Shown: positions 42,371 to 54,219 of the stretch, piece after piece
Position numbering within the stretch: position 1 is the stretch's first letter
How the letters are laid out: each line of letters begins with the position of its first letter
Assembly (NCBI RefSeq): GCF_001514115.1
Contig: NZ_KQ948452.1
Coordinates: 1 to 64,000, forward strand
Direction: 5' to 3'
Source of the DNA: Streptomyces olivochromogenes
Lineage (GTDB): Bacteria > Actinomycetota > Actinomycetes > Streptomycetales > Streptomycetaceae
Length of the DNA: 64,000 nt
Position numbers and translations under genes: made by a program
The notes under the pieces: generated by a model
What the model was told of the DNA's origin: nothing
The model's database searches: none
Seen by the model: only the letters and a program-made list of their open reading frames with translations

Positions 42371-44331
42371 TCAATGCTTGCAAGTTCAACATTTAGCCAT
42401 ACTCCGGGTTCCGCTTGGGCTTCCGTTTCCGCTGTCGCCGCACGTAGCGCGGCCCGCGCCACCGCGTCGGCGTCCGAAAGCGTGACCGAATCCACACCTG
42501 GCCGGGCCCCGGCCGCGGTCACCCAGTGCACGCCCTCCGTAGGTACCCCGAAGGCGAACCGCCGTATGTGCGCGCGACCTTGACGGTCAATCAGACGGTA
42601 GGGGCGCGGTGTTACGTCCAGCCCTCCGGTTTCGTAACCGTCGCTCGTGTGCGGGCGGCACCCGCCCGTCCTCAGCAGCCGGGTGAGCAGCTCGTCGCCC
42701 GTCCGCCTGAGGTCCGGTTCCGGCAGTCGCGCCTCTATCAGCGTCGTCGCGCGCACGGTCGAACCCGGCACGTCGGGGGAGTGCGCGACCCACGCCCCGT
42801 CCTCGGCCCGCACCTCCAGCCGGGGGCCCAGGACGTCCAGGACGCCCGCCTCGATCAGCGCGGCCATCTCCTCGACGCGGCGGCGGGGCGGCCCGATGGA
42901 GAGGAAGGCGTTGAGCGGTGTGTACCAGCGGTCCAGGTGCGCACGCCGCGAGCCGCCCGGCAGGCCCCCGTGGTCCACGATCCGCCGCACCTCGTTGCGC
43001 AGGTCGCGCAGTACGTCCAGGGCGGCCTTCAGGGGACCGTCGACGTTCCCGAGCGCGGCCTGCTCGGCGTCCTCGCGCAGATGCGCCAGCAGCCAGGAGC
43101 GCCAGGCACCGGGCGTGGCGAAGTCGCGGCCGGCGTACGGGCGCGAGACGCGGTCCCAGCACCAGCGCTCGCCCTCCGGGACACCGAACTCGTCGAGAAC
43201 GAGGGCCTCTTGAGGGCTCCGGTGCGGGGCGGCGAGGAAACGGTCCCTGAACTCCAGCAGCCTCGGACGCTCCCACCGCCCGGCGCACACCCCCTCGTAG
43301 TAGACCGTCTCCACCTCCTTCGCGATCAGCGGCCATATCTCGCCCAGGAAGTCCGGCGCCTCACCGGAGTCGGCGCGCTTGCGGAAGCCGGCGATGACCT
43401 CGTCGGTGAGGACGAGGGGGAGGTGGCGGCCGTAGGGGCCCTTCGCGTTGTCGCCGCGGGCCTGGTAGGGCACACCGCGGCGCGAGCCCGCGTACAGGCG
43501 GGGCTCGCGGCCGGAGGGGGAGTAGCGCAGGCCCTCGGCGGTGCGGGTGAAGCGGCCGCCGCGGCCCGTCGTGAGCAGGGCCATGTGGTCGAAGAAGTTG
43601 AGACCGAGGCCGCGCAGCAGGACCGGTTCGCCGGGAGCGGGAGCGGCGGCGGACAGGTCGACGTCCGCCGGGTTGGCGGGCGGGATGTGGCGCAGGCCGT
43701 GCCGTTCGGCGTACGCCGTGAGGTCGCGCAGGACACGGTCCGGGGCCGCCGACAGATGGCCCTGGGCGAGGACGACCGCGGACAGCTCCGGCAGTGCGCG
43801 CCCGTTGTCGAGGGTGAGGGTCTGGCGGCCGTCGGGGTCGTCGTCGAGCCGAACCGCGCGCGCCGGGTGCACCTCGACGCGCACCCCGGGCGGCGCCGCG
43901 CGCACCACCTCGGCGAACACCCACTCCAGGTAGCGGCCGTAGTGCGCGCGGGTCGGGTAGTCGTCCGGGCCCAGCTCGCCGCCCGCCCAGGTGTGCAGGC
44001 TCGGCCCGGGGCGCACCGGGCCCGAGCAGTCCACGCTGTCGTCGGTGAAGAGGGTCACCTGCGAGGCCACGGTGTTCATCAGCAGATGCGGGGACTGCGC
44101 GGTGCGCCAGACGCGGCCGGGACCGGGCGGCGACGGGTCGACCATGTGGACCGTCAGCCGTGCTCCGGGCGGGAGCAGCTCCGGCGCGGAGGCGCACAGG
44201 CGTTCAAGGACGCTGGTGCCCCGCGGTCCCGCGCCGACGACGGCGAGGGACACATCGACGGCAGGGGTGGTCCCGGACGGCGCGGCGCTCACTGCAGACA
44301 AAGGTGTGACTCCCGGGCATGGAGGGCGCAT
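42367..44331 (-). CDS. FAD/NAD(P)-binding protein (NAD_binding_9 type)
   Basis: 654 residues. A Rossmann start SLAVVGAGPRGTSVLERL near residue 28, PGRVWRTAQSPHLLMNTVASQ, LRGLGLNFFDHMALLTTGRGG and the long C-terminal region match the HI0933/PF13454 family of large FAD proteins found near siderophore and amino-acid-derived metabolite genes. The reaction is unknown. Last residues overlap the iron box. Confidence 0.82.
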   Translation of the reverse strand: MRPPCPGVTPLSAVSAAPSGTTPAVDVSLAVVGAGPRGTSVLERLCASAPELLPPGARLTVHMVDPSPPGPGRVWRTAQSPHLLMNTVASQVTLFTDDSVDCSGPVRPGPSLHTWAGGELGPDDYPTRAHYGRYLEWVFAEVVRAAPPGVRVEVHPARAVRLDDDPDGRQTLTLDNGRALPELSAVVLAQGHLSAAPDRVLRDLTAYAERHGLRHIPPANPADVDLSAAAPAPGEPVLLRGLGLNFFDHMALLTTGRGGRFTRTAEGLRYSPSGREPRLYAGSRRGVPYQARGDNAKGPYGRHLPLVLTDEVIAGFRKRADSGEAPDFLGEIWPLIAKEVETVYYEGVCAGRWERPRLLEFRDRFLAAPHRSPQEALVLDEFGVPEGERWCWDRVSRPYAGRDFATPGAWRSWLLAHLREDAEQAALGNVDGPLKAALDVLRDLRNEVRRIVDHGGLPGGSRRAHLDRWYTPLNAFLSIGPPRRRVEEMAALIEAGVLDVLGPRLEVRAEDGAWVAHSPDVPGSTVRATTLIEARLPEPDLRRTGDELLTRLLRTGGCRPHTSDGYETGGLDVTPRPYRLIDRQGRAHIRRFAFGVPTEGVHWVTAAGARPGVDSVTLSDADAVARAALRAATAETEAQAEPGVWLNVELASID

Positions 44332-44505
44332 GACGGCGAACCGCCTGCTGGGAGCTCCACGGGAAGGCCCCCTGGAAGCGGACGGTCCGCCTCATCATGC
44401 CGTCGGCGCGAACCCGAACCGAGCCCCGGGCGGGAGGATCGCCGCCCGCTGTGGGATGCGTCACGGGTGCCTCACGCGGCCCTCACGTACCTCTCGCACG
44501 GCTAT

Positions 44506-44526
44506 CACGCTTGCTTCACAAGCGTG
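44506..44526 (-). terminator. Hairpin downstream of the PhoD-like gene
   Basis: CACGCTTG and CAAGCGTG form a perfect stem with a 5-nt loop 20 bp beyond the phosphatase stop. No clear U-run, so termination strength is uncertain. Confidence 0.5.
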
Positions 44527-44546
44527 TTGTGAACGACAGGGGATGT

Positions 44547-46223
44547 TCACGAAGCGATCTCGGACTCCATGACCGTCCGCAGCCGGGCGGCGCCCGCGCC
44601 CTTCCCCGCGCGGGCCTGCTCCAGTCGAAGCCGGGCCGAACGTCCGTGCAGGGTCAGGGTCATGAGCTGGTTGCCGAACCAGGGGCCGCCCGTCCTGCGC
44701 CAGTCGACGGGCGGCCGGTCGCACTTGCCGTGCCGGGTGAACCGGCGCCCGATCGCCCGGCCGACCGCGCTCCACCCGAAGCGGAAGCCGAGCCGTATGG
44801 ACAGGGGGATGGAGTTGTGGACGGGGGAGCAGGTCAGCTGGAGGACGCGGGCGTCGGGGGAGCGGGGGGAGTCGGGCGCCCCTGGGGTCCCGGAAGGCCA
44901 CTGGGGCTCGGCGATGTAGGCGTGGTGGACGTCTCCCGACAGCACGGACACCGTCGCCGGGGCGTCCGGCCCGGAACCGGCCTCGGCGATCAGCTCCGCG
45001 AGCGCGGCGAAGGACGCGGGGAAGGCGGCCCAGTGCTCGAGGTCAGCCCGTTGGCGCAGTTTCTCCCCGAACCGGGCCCAGCGCGCGCCCCGTTCACCGC
45101 GGCACAGGGCGGCGTCCCATGTTTCGGCGTCGTGTATGAGGTGGGGGAGCAGCCAGGGCAGTGAGGTGCCGATCAGGAGGTGGTCGCAGGAGCCCGGCGC
45201 GTCGAGCGCCTGCTCGCGCAGCCACCGCTCCTCGCCCGCGTCCAGCATCGCCCGCTGGTCCTCGGCCAGCACGCGGGCCGCCCGGGTGTCCACCATCAGC
45301 AGCCGTACGCGGCCGAAGTCGCGGCGGTAGCTCCAGCGGGCGGAGGCCGGGTCGGCGTCGGACTGGGCGGCGAAGGCGCTCAGCACGTCGGTGCCGTCGG
45401 GGGTCTCGCGGACTGCGGCGTACAGGGCGTCCTCGGCGAGTTCGCGCGGTGAGAGGTTGCCGAGGTGCTGGTGGACCCAGTACGACATCAGGCCGCTCAG
45501 CAGCCGCTCGCGCCACCACACCGTGGCCCGCATGTCCGCGAGCCAGGAGGCGCTGGTGTTCCAGTCGTCGATGACGTCGTGGTCGTCGAAGATCATGCAG
45601 CTGGGCACGGTCGACAGCAGCCAGCGGACTTCCGGGTCGAGCCAGGATTCGTAGTAGAGGCGGGTGTACTCCTCGTAGTCCGCGACCTGGTCGCCCGGGG
45701 GGTCCGCGAGGTTGCGGCGGGCGCCGAGCCAGCGCTGGGTGGCCTTCGAGGTCTCGTCGGCGTACACCTGGTCGCCCAACAGGAGCAGGACGTCCGGCCG
45801 TTCGCTCTCGGGCTCGCCCGCGATACGGGCCGCCAGCGTGTCCAGCGCGTCGGGTCCGACCGGGTCCTTCTCGTCCGCGGGCGGCGCGGCCCAGCGGCAG
45901 GAGCCGAAGGTGACTCGGACGGCGTCCTCCTCGGCCCGGGTGCGGACGACGGAGGGCGGGAAGGGGGAGCCGGGCAGTGGCCAGACACCGGCGCCGTCCA
46001 GAAGCACCTCGTAGGTGGTGTCCGTGCCCGGGGTGAGACCGCTCACCGGCACCAACGCGTAGTGGTGACCGGCGACTTGGAAGGTGCGGGCCGAGCCGCG
46101 GGCGCCGTCGGCGCAGCGCACCTCGACGGTGCACGGACGGCTCGCCTCGACCCAGAAGGTCGCGGACGAGCCGTCGACGTACCTCAACAGTGGTCCCAGG
46201 CGCAGCTCCGCCAAGGTGATCAC
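44547..46223 (-). CDS. PhoD-like alkaline phosphatase / metallophosphatase
   Basis: 558 residues. FGSCRWA (about 107), LLLLGDQVYADE (149), MIFDDHDVIDDW (214) and VLSGDVHHAYIAEP (365) supply the metal ligands of the PhoD phosphatase/phosphodiesterase family. No Tat or Sec signal is visible at the N-terminus, so it appears cytoplasmic, unlike true PhoD. No PHO box was recognised upstream. Confidence 0.88.
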   Translation of the reverse strand: MITLAELRLGPLLRYVDGSSATFWVEASRPCTVEVRCADGARGSARTFQVAGHHYALVPVSGLTPGTDTTYEVLLDGAGVWPLPGSPFPPSVVRTRAEEDAVRVTFGSCRWAAPPADEKDPVGPDALDTLAARIAGEPESERPDVLLLLGDQVYADETSKATQRWLGARRNLADPPGDQVADYEEYTRLYYESWLDPEVRWLLSTVPSCMIFDDHDVIDDWNTSASWLADMRATVWWRERLLSGLMSYWVHQHLGNLSPRELAEDALYAAVRETPDGTDVLSAFAAQSDADPASARWSYRRDFGRVRLLMVDTRAARVLAEDQRAMLDAGEERWLREQALDAPGSCDHLLIGTSLPWLLPHLIHDAETWDAALCRGERGARWARFGEKLRQRADLEHWAAFPASFAALAELIAEAGSGPDAPATVSVLSGDVHHAYIAEPQWPSGTPGAPDSPRSPDARVLQLTCSPVHNSIPLSIRLGFRFGWSAVGRAIGRRFTRHGKCDRPPVDWRRTGGPWFGNQLMTLTLHGRSARLRLEQARAGKGAGAARLRTVMESEIAS

Positions 46224-46344
46224 CCCTCTCCGTCGCCCCGTACGGTACGGAACGACGGAGATGAGCGGGGAGGTTCCGGGAACTGCGCCGGTTTCCGTGG
46301 GGGGAGGGGACCGGTGGGGATCCGTGGGGGGAAAGGTGTGGGGA

Positions 46345-46989
46345 TCAGCAGCCGCTGAGGACCGAGCTGAGCTTGCTCTTCTCCGCCGAGTCGACCTTGA
46401 GGTTGTAGTAGTACTTCACCTGGACCCAGGCGCGGACGTAGGTGCAGGCGTAGGAGCTGAGCGGGGGCATCCACTCGGCCGGGTCCTGGTCGCTCTTCTG
46501 CTGGTTCACGTTGTCCGTGACGGCGATGAGCTGCGGACGGGTCACGTCGTTGGCGAAGGCCTGGCGCTGGGCGGTGGTCCAGGCGCTGGCGCCGGAGTCC
46601 CAGGCCTCGGCTAGCGGGACGAGGTGGTCGATGTCCAGGTCGGAGGCGGCGGTCCAGGTGGCGCCGTCGTAGACCGAGTACCAGCTGCCGCTGGTGGCGG
46701 TGCAGGCGGAGTTGGTGACGACGTTCGAACCGTCGCGCTTGAGGACGTACTCACGGGTGTTGCAGGTGCCGCTGATGGTGATCCAGGTGGGGAAGAGATC
46801 ACGGTCGTAGCCGGTGCGGCTCTCCGTCGCCACGGTGAGCGAGGCGAGGTAGGTGCGCGCGGTGGCGGCGCTGACCGGCGTGGGGAGCGCGGCGGAGGCG
46901 GTCGGGCCGTTGAAAAGCCCGACCATGGCTATCAGGCCGGTGAAGGCTGCGAGTATGCTCAGCCGTCGACGCGCGTAGACCTTTGGCAT
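46345..46989 (-). CDS. Secreted HNH endonuclease family protein
   Basis: 214 residues from ATG 46989 after GGGAG. Signal peptide about residues 1-33. Central DLDIDHLVPLAEAWDSGA is the HNH/DUF1524 core. Four Cys probably form disulfides (CNTREYVL, CTATSG, YACTYV, SGC at the end), fitting an extracellular nuclease. Probably degrades DNA in the medium. Confidence 0.87.
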   Translation of the reverse strand: MPKVYARRRLSILAAFTGLIAMVGLFNGPTASAALPTPVSAATARTYLASLTVATESRTGYDRDLFPTWITISGTCNTREYVLKRDGSNVVTNSACTATSGSWYSVYDGATWTAASDLDIDHLVPLAEAWDSGASAWTTAQRQAFANDVTRPQLIAVTDNVNQQKSDQDPAEWMPPLSSYACTYVRAWVQVKYYYNLKVDSAEKSKLSSVLSGC

Positions 46990-47238
46990 GCGAACTCCCT
47001 TGAGGTGGGGGGACGTTGGGGCGAGCGGGCCCATGCTCGCGGTGCCGCATTTCCGGAAGGTGTGAGGCAGGTAAGAAGCTAGTGACGTGGGCATGACATG
47101 CCAAGGGGTTCGGGGCAATCGGTTTCTGTGGATCGGGGAAGGCGGGCTCCGAGGGTGCGGCGGTGTGGCCGGTCCGAGGGGCTCGGGACCTTCGGCCCTG
47201 TCCGGCCCGTTTCGTCATCCCGTACGATGGGTGGCGCA
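46990..47238. other. Intergenic region before the riboswitch
   Basis: Divergent promoter area of the HNH nuclease (minus) and the manganese-riboswitch transcript (plus). No gene is seen; open frames here lack start signals. Confidence 0.5.
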
Positions 47239-47350
47239 GAAGGGGAGTAGCTCTTCGCCGGACCGTCGACATACTGCTCAGCTCGTCTGAGCCGGCGCCC
47301 GGAGGCAGACCGTCACGGTCGGCCAGCGAGACCTTCGGCAGAGCAGTGCA
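47239..47350 (+). promoter_or_regulatory. yybP-ykoY manganese riboswitch
   Basis: AAGGGGAGTAGCTC (47240-47253), the GCCGGCGCCCGG segment (47291-47302) and GCGAGACCTTCGGCA (47326-47340) are the conserved parts of the yybP-ykoY aptamer in correct order, 110 bp before a TMEM165/GDT1 gene, its usual partner. Senses Mn2+ and turns on export. Confidence 0.9.
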
Positions 47351-47459
47351 CTGTCCGCGCGTACGTCCTCGCGCGGGCGCCGATGTGTGCTGCCGTGCCG
47401 AGGTGTCGCGTAGCAGTCACAGCACTCTCGGTGGGGCAGCCCCGACCGATTGAGGGATT

Positions 47460-48041
47460 TTGATCAGCATCACCGTGATGGCGCTCGTCTTCGGCGTCGT
47501 CTTCCTCGCCGAGCTGCCGGACAAGACCGCGCTCGCCGGGCTCGTCCTCGGCACCCGCTATCGCGCCTCGTACGTCTTCGCGGGCGTCGCCGCCGCCTTC
47601 GCCGTGCACGTCGCGCTCGCCGTCGCCGCGGGCAGTGTGCTGACCCTGCTGCCGCAGCAGATCGTGCACGCGATCACGGGTGTGCTGTTCCTCGCCGGTG
47701 CCGCCGTACTGCTCCTGAAGAAGGGCGAGGACGAGGAGGAGGTCCGCGATCCCGCGAACCAGAGCTTCTGGAAGGTCTCGGGGGCGGGCTTCATGCTCAT
47801 CCTGGTCGCCGAGTTCGGTGACCTCACGCAGATCATGACGGCGAACCTCGCGGCCCGGTACGACGACCCGCTCTCGGTCGGCCTCGGTGCGGTGCTCGCG
47901 CTCTGGGCGGTGGCCGGACTCGGGATCGTCGGCGGCAAGGCCCTGATGAAGCGGGTTCCGCTGGAGCTCATCACCAAGGTCGCGGCCATGCTGATGCTGG
48001 CGCTGGGCGTCTGGAGTCTGTACGAGGCGGTGGCGGCCTGA
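47460..48041 (+). CDS. TMEM165/GDT1-family cation (Mn2+) exporter
   Basis: 193 residues, six membrane helices in two repeats. The signature Glu-x-Gly-Asp-(Lys/Arg)-(Ser/Thr) appears as FLAELPDKTALAGLV and LVAEFGDLTQIMTANLA. TTG start with GAGGG just upstream; ATG 47478 is an alternative. The riboswitch upstream points to manganese export (MneA/YoaJ-like role). Confidence 0.93.
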   Translation: MISITVMALVFGVVFLAELPDKTALAGLVLGTRYRASYVFAGVAAAFAVHVALAVAAGSVLTLLPQQIVHAITGVLFLAGAAVLLLKKGEDEEEVRDPANQSFWKVSGAGFMLILVAEFGDLTQIMTANLAARYDDPLSVGLGAVLALWAVAGLGIVGGKALMKRVPLELITKVAAMLMLALGVWSLYEAVAA

Positions 48042-48327
48042 GCCGACGGTGCCCCGCTTGTCGGGGTGCCGTCTCGTCGGGGTGTCGTCGAGGGGGTCGG
48101 CGCTCGTCCGTCGGGGTGTCGTCGAAGGGCTTGGCGCTCGTCCTGGCCGGAGGTGGTGGCGCCGGTCCCTCTCGTTTTGTATCGTAGAGAAACAAAGTGG
48201 CTCCCGTCCGCACTCCCTGACCGGCGGGCGGGGCCGCCTTGTCTCCTGGGGACCCGGTGTTGATCCAGTTGATCCAGTTGGTCCAATGGACACCCCGGCC
48301 CCTTCCCCCATGCTCTGGAGCCTGCCG

Positions 48328-48987
48328 ATGACGGCCACCACCGTTCTGACCGCCCGCGCCCTCCTGCTCGACATGGATGGCACCCTCGTCAACTCGGACG
48401 CCGTGGTCGAGCGCTGCTGGCGCCGCTGGGCCGAGCGGCACGGGCTGGACGGGGACGAGGTCATGAAGGTCGTCCACGGGCGGCAGGGGTACGCGTCGAT
48501 GGCGGTGCTGCTGCCGAACCGGCCCATGGAGCAGAACTACGCCGACAACGCGCGCATGCTCGCCGAGGAGACCGCGGACATGGACGGGGTCGTCGCGATT
48601 GCGGGTGCCGCGGAGTTTCTTGCCTCGCTGGGCGGGGTGCCGCATGCCCTGGTCACCTCCGCGGATGTGGGGCTGTCCACGGCGCGGATGGCTGCCGCCG
48701 GGCTGGGGCTGCCGGATGTGCGGGTCACCGCGGAGTCCGTCGGTGCGAGCAAGCCTGATCCCGAGGGTTTTCTGAAGGGTGCTGCCGAGTTGGGTGTGGC
48801 GCCTGAGGACTGTGTGGTCTTCGAGGACTCGGGGGCCGGGATTTCTGCTGGGCGGGGGGCCGGGATGCGGGTGGTCGGGGTGGGGCCCCGGGCCGGCTTT
48901 CACCGGCCGGATGTCGTCGTGCGTGATCTGACGCAGGTGCGGGTGGAGGTCGGCGGGGGCGGGACGATACGCCTGCACATCGCCTGA
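48328..48987 (+). CDS. HAD-family phosphatase
   Basis: 219 residues from ATG 48328 (GGAG seven bases upstream); ATG 48286 is possible. LLLDMDGTLVNSD (motif I), TSADV (motif II), ASKPDPEGFL (Lys, motif III) and VVFEDSGAGI (motif IV) are complete. Sugar-phosphate phosphatase of the beta-phosphoglucomutase-like group. Confidence 0.92.
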   Translation: MTATTVLTARALLLDMDGTLVNSDAVVERCWRRWAERHGLDGDEVMKVVHGRQGYASMAVLLPNRPMEQNYADNARMLAEETADMDGVVAIAGAAEFLASLGGVPHALVTSADVGLSTARMAAAGLGLPDVRVTAESVGASKPDPEGFLKGAAELGVAPEDCVVFEDSGAGISAGRGAGMRVVGVGPRAGFHRPDVVVRDLTQVRVEVGGGGTIRLHIA

Positions 48988-48994
48988 CACCCGT

Positions 48995-49585
48995 TTTCCT
49001 CGCCCCCGCCGCCCCTACCCTCCCCCAAGCTCTCGGCTTCGCTCGAGCAGGGGGGACCCCCATCATCCTCAACCTGGGGGCTCCGCCCCCAGACCCCCGG
49101 GTGGGTTCGTCGGCTGCGGGCCGGTGGGGGCCGATCGCGCAGTTCCCCGCGCCCCTGGGGGGCCGGGGCTGCGCCCCAGACCCCCCATCGGCCTGACGGC
49201 CTCGTCTTCAGACGCCGGACAGGCATGAAAGATGCGCGCCAGCGCCCTCAAGGGACGCGGGGAACTGCGCGCCCAGCCCCCACCGGGCCCGCGGCCAAAC
49301 GAATTCGGGCGGGCGGCCGATGCGGGGCGCAGCCCCGTTTTAGGGCGCGGGGAACTGCGCGAGCAACCCCCACCGGCCCGCGGCCGAGCACATCCGGGTG
49401 GGTGGGGGATCCGGGGCGCAGCCCCGGCCTCAGGGGCGCGGGGAACGGCGCGATCAGCCCCCACCCACCCGCAGCCGAAGAACTTCGGGTGGGGTGAGGA
49501 TCCGGGGCGCAGCCCCGTTTTAGGGGCGCGGGGAACTGCGCGATCAGCCCCCGCCGGGCCGCAGTCGAAGAGCCCGCCTAAACCC
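48995..49585. repeat. Streptomyces intergenic GC-rich repeat cluster
   Basis: At least five copies, in both orientations, of a unit containing GGGGCGCGGGGAACTGCGCG, then AGCCCCCACC..GCGGCCG and GGGGCGCAGCCCC. Copies lie near 49140 (reverse), 49250, 49340, 49435 and 49520. This widespread intergenic repeat is known from many Streptomyces genomes. ORFs across it are spurious. Confidence 0.85.
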
Positions 49586-50545
49586 CTACGGCGTCTGCGT
49601 TTCGCCCTCGAGGCTTGCTCGTGTTGCCGCCCCGTAGACCCCGGACTTGTCGCCCGTGATGCCACGGGCCCACTGGTAGCGGCGTACCGCGTCCTCGACC
49701 TGGCGGGAGTACGTGCCGTCGGACTTTCCGGTGTAGAGGGACAACTGGCGCAGGCGCAGTTGGAGTTCGGTGACCTCGGGGCCCCGGTCGCCGCGGCGCA
49801 GGGTCTGGGCGGGCTGATCGCCCGTGGAGCCCTGGCCCGGCGCCAACGAGGCAGCCGCGGTGGGCGTGGGTGTGGACGACGGCGAGGGCGTGGGCGACTG
49901 TGATCGCGTCGCCGTCGCTGTCGCCGACGCCGAGGGGGACGGACTGGCGCTGGACGATGGGGAGGGCGTCGTCGTCGTTGCGGTGGTTGTGGGGGACGTG
50001 GCGCCCTCGGGGGCCGACCCCGAGCCCGATCGCGACGACGGGGACGGCGGCGCCGACGTCGGCGTCGGTGAAGGGTCCGGGACGCTCGCCCGTACGTCGT
50101 CCGGCAGCGCCCTGTCCCGCGCGGGGGCGTCGTACGAGAACAGCCCGCTCGCGAACCCCGCCGCCGCCACGACCGCCACCGCGGCCCCGGTCACGGCCAG
50201 CAGGGCCGTACGCCGTCGGCGCCGAGGAGGTTCCTCCGGAAAGGAGGCCGGCGGTGGGTACGGGGGCTGGTTCGCGGAGTTCGCGGAGTCGACGTGTTGT
50301 ACGGCGGTGAGGGCCTCCGGCGGCACCGTACGCAGGCGCATGGTGGCGGGGGCCGACTCGTTCGCCGTCAGGTCCACGTACGGGCGGATGCGCAGGGGAT
50401 CGAAGTCCTCCGCCGCTGCCGCCTCCGCCGTGCGCGCGTCGCGCAGGGCGTCGGACGCGCGCCGGGTGCAGGCGCAGGACGGGGTGCCGTCCGGCGTCCG
50501 GGGCGCGGCGCACTCGGGGCAGACATGCCCGTTCGGTTCAGTCAC
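49586..50545 (-). CDS. Membrane-anchored peptidoglycan-binding protein
   Basis: 319 residues, GTG start. A Cys-rich N-terminus (CPECAAPRTPDGTPSCACTRR) resembles a zinc ribbon. One membrane segment lies near residues 112-132. A long Ser/Pro/Thr linker (about 150-240) follows, then a C-terminal PG_binding_1 domain (LRRGDRGPEVTELQLRLRQL to YQWARGI). Typical of Streptomyces cell-wall sensor proteins. Confidence 0.85.
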   Translation of the reverse strand: MTEPNGHVCPECAAPRTPDGTPSCACTRRASDALRDARTAEAAAAEDFDPLRIRPYVDLTANESAPATMRLRTVPPEALTAVQHVDSANSANQPPYPPPASFPEEPPRRRRRTALLAVTGAAVAVVAAAGFASGLFSYDAPARDRALPDDVRASVPDPSPTPTSAPPSPSSRSGSGSAPEGATSPTTTATTTTPSPSSSASPSPSASATATATRSQSPTPSPSSTPTPTAAASLAPGQGSTGDQPAQTLRRGDRGPEVTELQLRLRQLSLYTGKSDGTYSRQVEDAVRRYQWARGITGDKSGVYGAATRASLEGETQTP

Positions 50546-50674
50546 GCGTTGGGTCCCTCCCCCTGAGACTCGCCCCCTCGGAACCCCCGAGGTTAGTCAC
50601 ATCCACCACACCTTCTCCCAGGAGCCCCCGGAATCCCTCCTTCCGCACCTGTTACAAGCTTCAACAGGCCATAA

Positions 50675-52867
<2,193 letters not shown>

Positions 52868-52900
52868 GTCCGGACACCGGCGTGACTCCTCCGTCGGACT

Positions 52901-53413
52901 TCAGGGCGTCGGCTTCTCCAGCTTCTTCGTGAACCAGTGGTCGGCGTAGGTCTCGTCGTTGTGCGGCTCGGTCTCCTCGTAGCCGTGCCGCGCGTACAGG
53001 GCGCGTGCCTCCACCAGGTCGCCCCGGGTGTCGAGGATCAGCCGCTCGGCGCCGAGGCCGCGCGCCGCCTCCTCGGCCGCCGTGAGCAGCACCGCCGCGC
53101 CGCCTCTGCCGCGCAGGTGCTCGCGCACGAACACGCGCTTCAGCTCACCCGTGGTGGCGTCGAGCATCCGCACCCCGGCCATGCCGCCGGGGTCGCCGCC
53201 GTACCGCGCGACCAGCAGCACCCCGCCGGGCGCCCGGAACTCGGCACCCGGGGTCGCCGCGATCTCCCGCTCCAGTTCCTCGGGGTCGGTCCGGTGCCCC
53301 TCGTGCAGCAGGTACCAGCGGTCGCTGACCTCCGTGTAGTAGGCGCGCCACAGTGCGGCGGCGACGGACGAGTCGAAGGGCTCGGGGGCGATGATCCAGG
53401 TCATGGTCGTCAT
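52901..53413 (-). CDS. GNAT-family N-acetyltransferase
   Basis: 170 residues, start at ATG 53413 (or 53404). VREHLRGRGGAAVLLTAAEEAAR is the acetyl-CoA loop and ARALYARHGYEETEP the C-terminal motif. Substrate unknown. Converges with the MFS fusion. Confidence 0.88.
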   Translation of the reverse strand: MTTMTWIIAPEPFDSSVAAALWRAYYTEVSDRWYLLHEGHRTDPEELEREIAATPGAEFRAPGGVLLVARYGGDPGGMAGVRMLDATTGELKRVFVREHLRGRGGAAVLLTAAEEAARGLGAERLILDTRGDLVEARALYARHGYEETEPHNDETYADHWFTKKLEKPTP

Positions 53414-53546
53414 TGTCGGGAGGCGTGGCCCCCCTGCCGCAAGCGGATTTCGGCGGGGCGCCGGCGGGGGGTCCGTTTGAGTACGGGGTTCCGGGCAACC
53501 CGGTCCTCGAACCGGCCCGTCGGGTCGAGAACCCCGGAAGGCACCC

Positions 53547-54215
53547 ATGTCCACAGGCCTCATCATCGCTTTGATCGTGATCGTGGCGGTCGCCCTCGTC
53601 GCGGCCGTGCTGATCCTTTTGGCCCGCAGGCCGCAGGGCGGGAGCACACTGCGGCGGCGCTTCGGGCCCGAGTACGACCGGGCCGTCGCCCAGCACGACG
53701 GCGACGCCAAGGCCGCCGAGCGTGACCTCGCCGAGCGGGTGAAGCGACACGGCTCGCTGCGTGAACGGCCGCTGGAGCCCGCGGCCCGCGACGAGTACGC
53801 GGCCCGCTGGGGAGCCGTTCAGGAACGCTTCGTCGACTCGCCCCAGGAGGCGGTGGCCGAGGCGGACCGTCTGGTCGCCGAGCTGGCCGGTGCACGCGGC
53901 TTCCCCGACGGCGAGCGCTACGAGGAGCAGCTCGACGCGCTCTCCGTGCACCACGGACACCATCTGCACGGCTACCGGCGCGTCCACCAGGCCACGTACG
54001 CCCCCGCCGGGGGCGCCGACGGCAGCACGGAGGAACTCCGCGCGTCCATGGTGGAGGCCCGCGCCCTCTACGAGGAGCTGCTGGCCCCGGTTCGCGAGGA
54101 CGCCCGCCAGGACACCGCCGACACCGCCCCTGCCGCGGCATCCGTCCGGGACGAGCGTTCCCACCGAGCCCATGTTCCGTCGGTACTGACCAGGCGTCAC
54201 GCGAAGGGGAGTTGA
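53547..54215 (+). CDS. Membrane-anchored helical protein (paralogue A)
   Basis: 222 residues, ATG after GGAAGG. One N-terminal membrane segment (residues 3-26) and a cytoplasmic helical domain. Residues about 90-130 (ERFVDSPQEAVAEADRLVAEL) match a stretch of the next gene, so the two share a domain. Function unknown. Confidence 0.8.
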   Translation: MSTGLIIALIVIVAVALVAAVLILLARRPQGGSTLRRRFGPEYDRAVAQHDGDAKAAERDLAERVKRHGSLRERPLEPAARDEYAARWGAVQERFVDSPQEAVAEADRLVAELAGARGFPDGERYEEQLDALSVHHGHHLHGYRRVHQATYAPAGGADGSTEELRASMVEARALYEELLAPVREDARQDTADTAPAAASVRDERSHRAHVPSVLTRRHAKGS

Positions 54216-54219
54216 GGAA

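Noticed and set aside
49225..49665. Open frames across the intergenic repeat cluster
   Set aside because: They translate the Streptomyces repeat itself; repeated GRGELR/GNGA peptides are by-products.
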